Positions 63,350 through 64,000 of a DNA stretch of 64,000 bases are shown here, in pieces. Position numbers and translations under genes: made by a program. The stretch's first letter is position 1. Each line of letters starts with the position of its first letter. The notes beneath the pieces are model-generated. The model saw only the letters and a list, made by a program, of their open reading frames with translations. It had not been told where the DNA came from and did not search any database. The stretch comes from Rapana venosa (taxonomy: Eukaryota > Mollusca > Gastropoda > Neogastropoda > Muricidae). Location: assembly GCA_028751875.1 (NCBI GenBank), contig CM054134.1:70314935-70378934 (forward strand), written 5' to 3'.

Positions 63350-64000
63350 CTGCATGCCGCGAAAATAACAGTAACATGATGATCAATGGTGCAAAGGATA
63401 AGAACATTTAAAAAAGAAGAAGAAAAAGGGCAGATACTTGAAATTAAAAAAAACAAAAACCCAGACATTAATAATCAGGCATCGAAGGGGAAAACAAAAT
63501 AATTTTCAGAGAAAGCAGAATAATTATAAATCTTTGAAATATGTAATTTGTTAACGATTTAGGGGAGAATCCATATGTTAATGATTTAAGGGAGAATCCA
63601 ATCTATCAAAGGATACAGCATGGAAAAATTTGTTGTCATACAATAAATTGTTCTTAAATACAAAATAAGACCCATTACCAAAGACACACACCATCAGATA
63701 ACTTTTTATCAGAAGAAGACACACACCATCAGATAACTTTTTATCAGAAGACAAAAAGTCAATAGTTACCTTCATTTCGGAGTCAAAGAATAAAAGAAAC
63801 AGAGGCTAGTACCATACAATAATAAGCAAACTACACTTTCACCCGTCATGTAAATCATAACAACAAATGACAGAACAGGAAAGGTTATGATCATGCTGTC
63901 AATCAAACAAAAGACAAAAAAAACCAAAGACCATCAATATGGAAATTTCTCACATAATCAATCACATAGCTTTAATAATCTCAACTCTTGCATGCTGTTT
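63350..64000 (-). other. LIG1 intron, truncated by window edge
   Basis: AT-rich intron. Contains a two-copy tandem repeat of about 37 bases (AGACACACACCATCAGATAA) at 63680-63752 and a short doubled phrase (GGGAGAATCCA) at 63562-63600. No further exon seen. Confidence 0.55.

Overview
The window is animal nuclear DNA. It shows three intron-rich genes with canonical GT-AG introns and protein sequences close to vertebrate orthologues, plus dense microsatellites, tRNA-derived SINEs and non-LTR LINEs of the RTE and CR1/L2 types. The SINE and LINE mix and the long homopolymers fit a lophotrochozoan, most likely a gastropod mollusc; that placement is inference, not something one gene proves.

Layout. 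Positions 1-3000 are (AG)n and (GT)n arrays with SINE fragments. From about 3220 to 24841 (+) lies an inactive rhomboid gene (iRhom, RHBDF type): a probable CpG/NRF1-like promoter and non-coding exon, then 14 recognisable coding exons whose splice phases agree, except at one junction where a small exon is probably missing. Positions 24842-29250 are 3' UTR plus intergenic DNA, followed by a CT/C-rich block and a minisatellite (29690-30545). From about 32200 to 51524 or beyond (+) lies a ZCCHC7/Air-type gene. Its eight coding exons sum to exactly 784 codons and encode five CCHC zinc knuckles and an LWRQYH motif. It is expected to be an RNA-binding subunit of a TRAMP-like nuclear RNA surveillance complex. 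Positions 53300-59000 are mostly non-coding with repeat fragments. On the minus strand, 63349 down to 60858 holds the last three exons of DNA ligase 1, including motif VI and the C-terminus; the rest lies beyond the right edge. The three genes have unrelated jobs (ADAM17/EGFR-ligand trafficking, RNA surveillance, Okazaki fragment ligation) and form no functional cluster.

The main oddity is in the ZCCHC7 gene. Three of its intronic or 3' UTR minisatellites are built from copies of the gene's own exon/5' splice-site junctions (21-bp units from the exon 4 donor, about 26-bp units from the exon 6 donor, about 46-bp units from a candidate donor just after the stop). A fourth array sits just before the last exon, the acidic N-terminal exon holds a 105-bp coding repeat, and the probable 5' UTR exon is also duplicated. 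Other points of interest: the iRhom keeps serine and histidine at the protease positions but carries the iRhom proline (GPSG); a SINE family shares its 3' tail with the CR1/L2 LINE in the same window; one short repeat joins a tRNA-type box A to a 5S rRNA-like box C; and poly(T)-poly(G) bipartite homopolymers recur.
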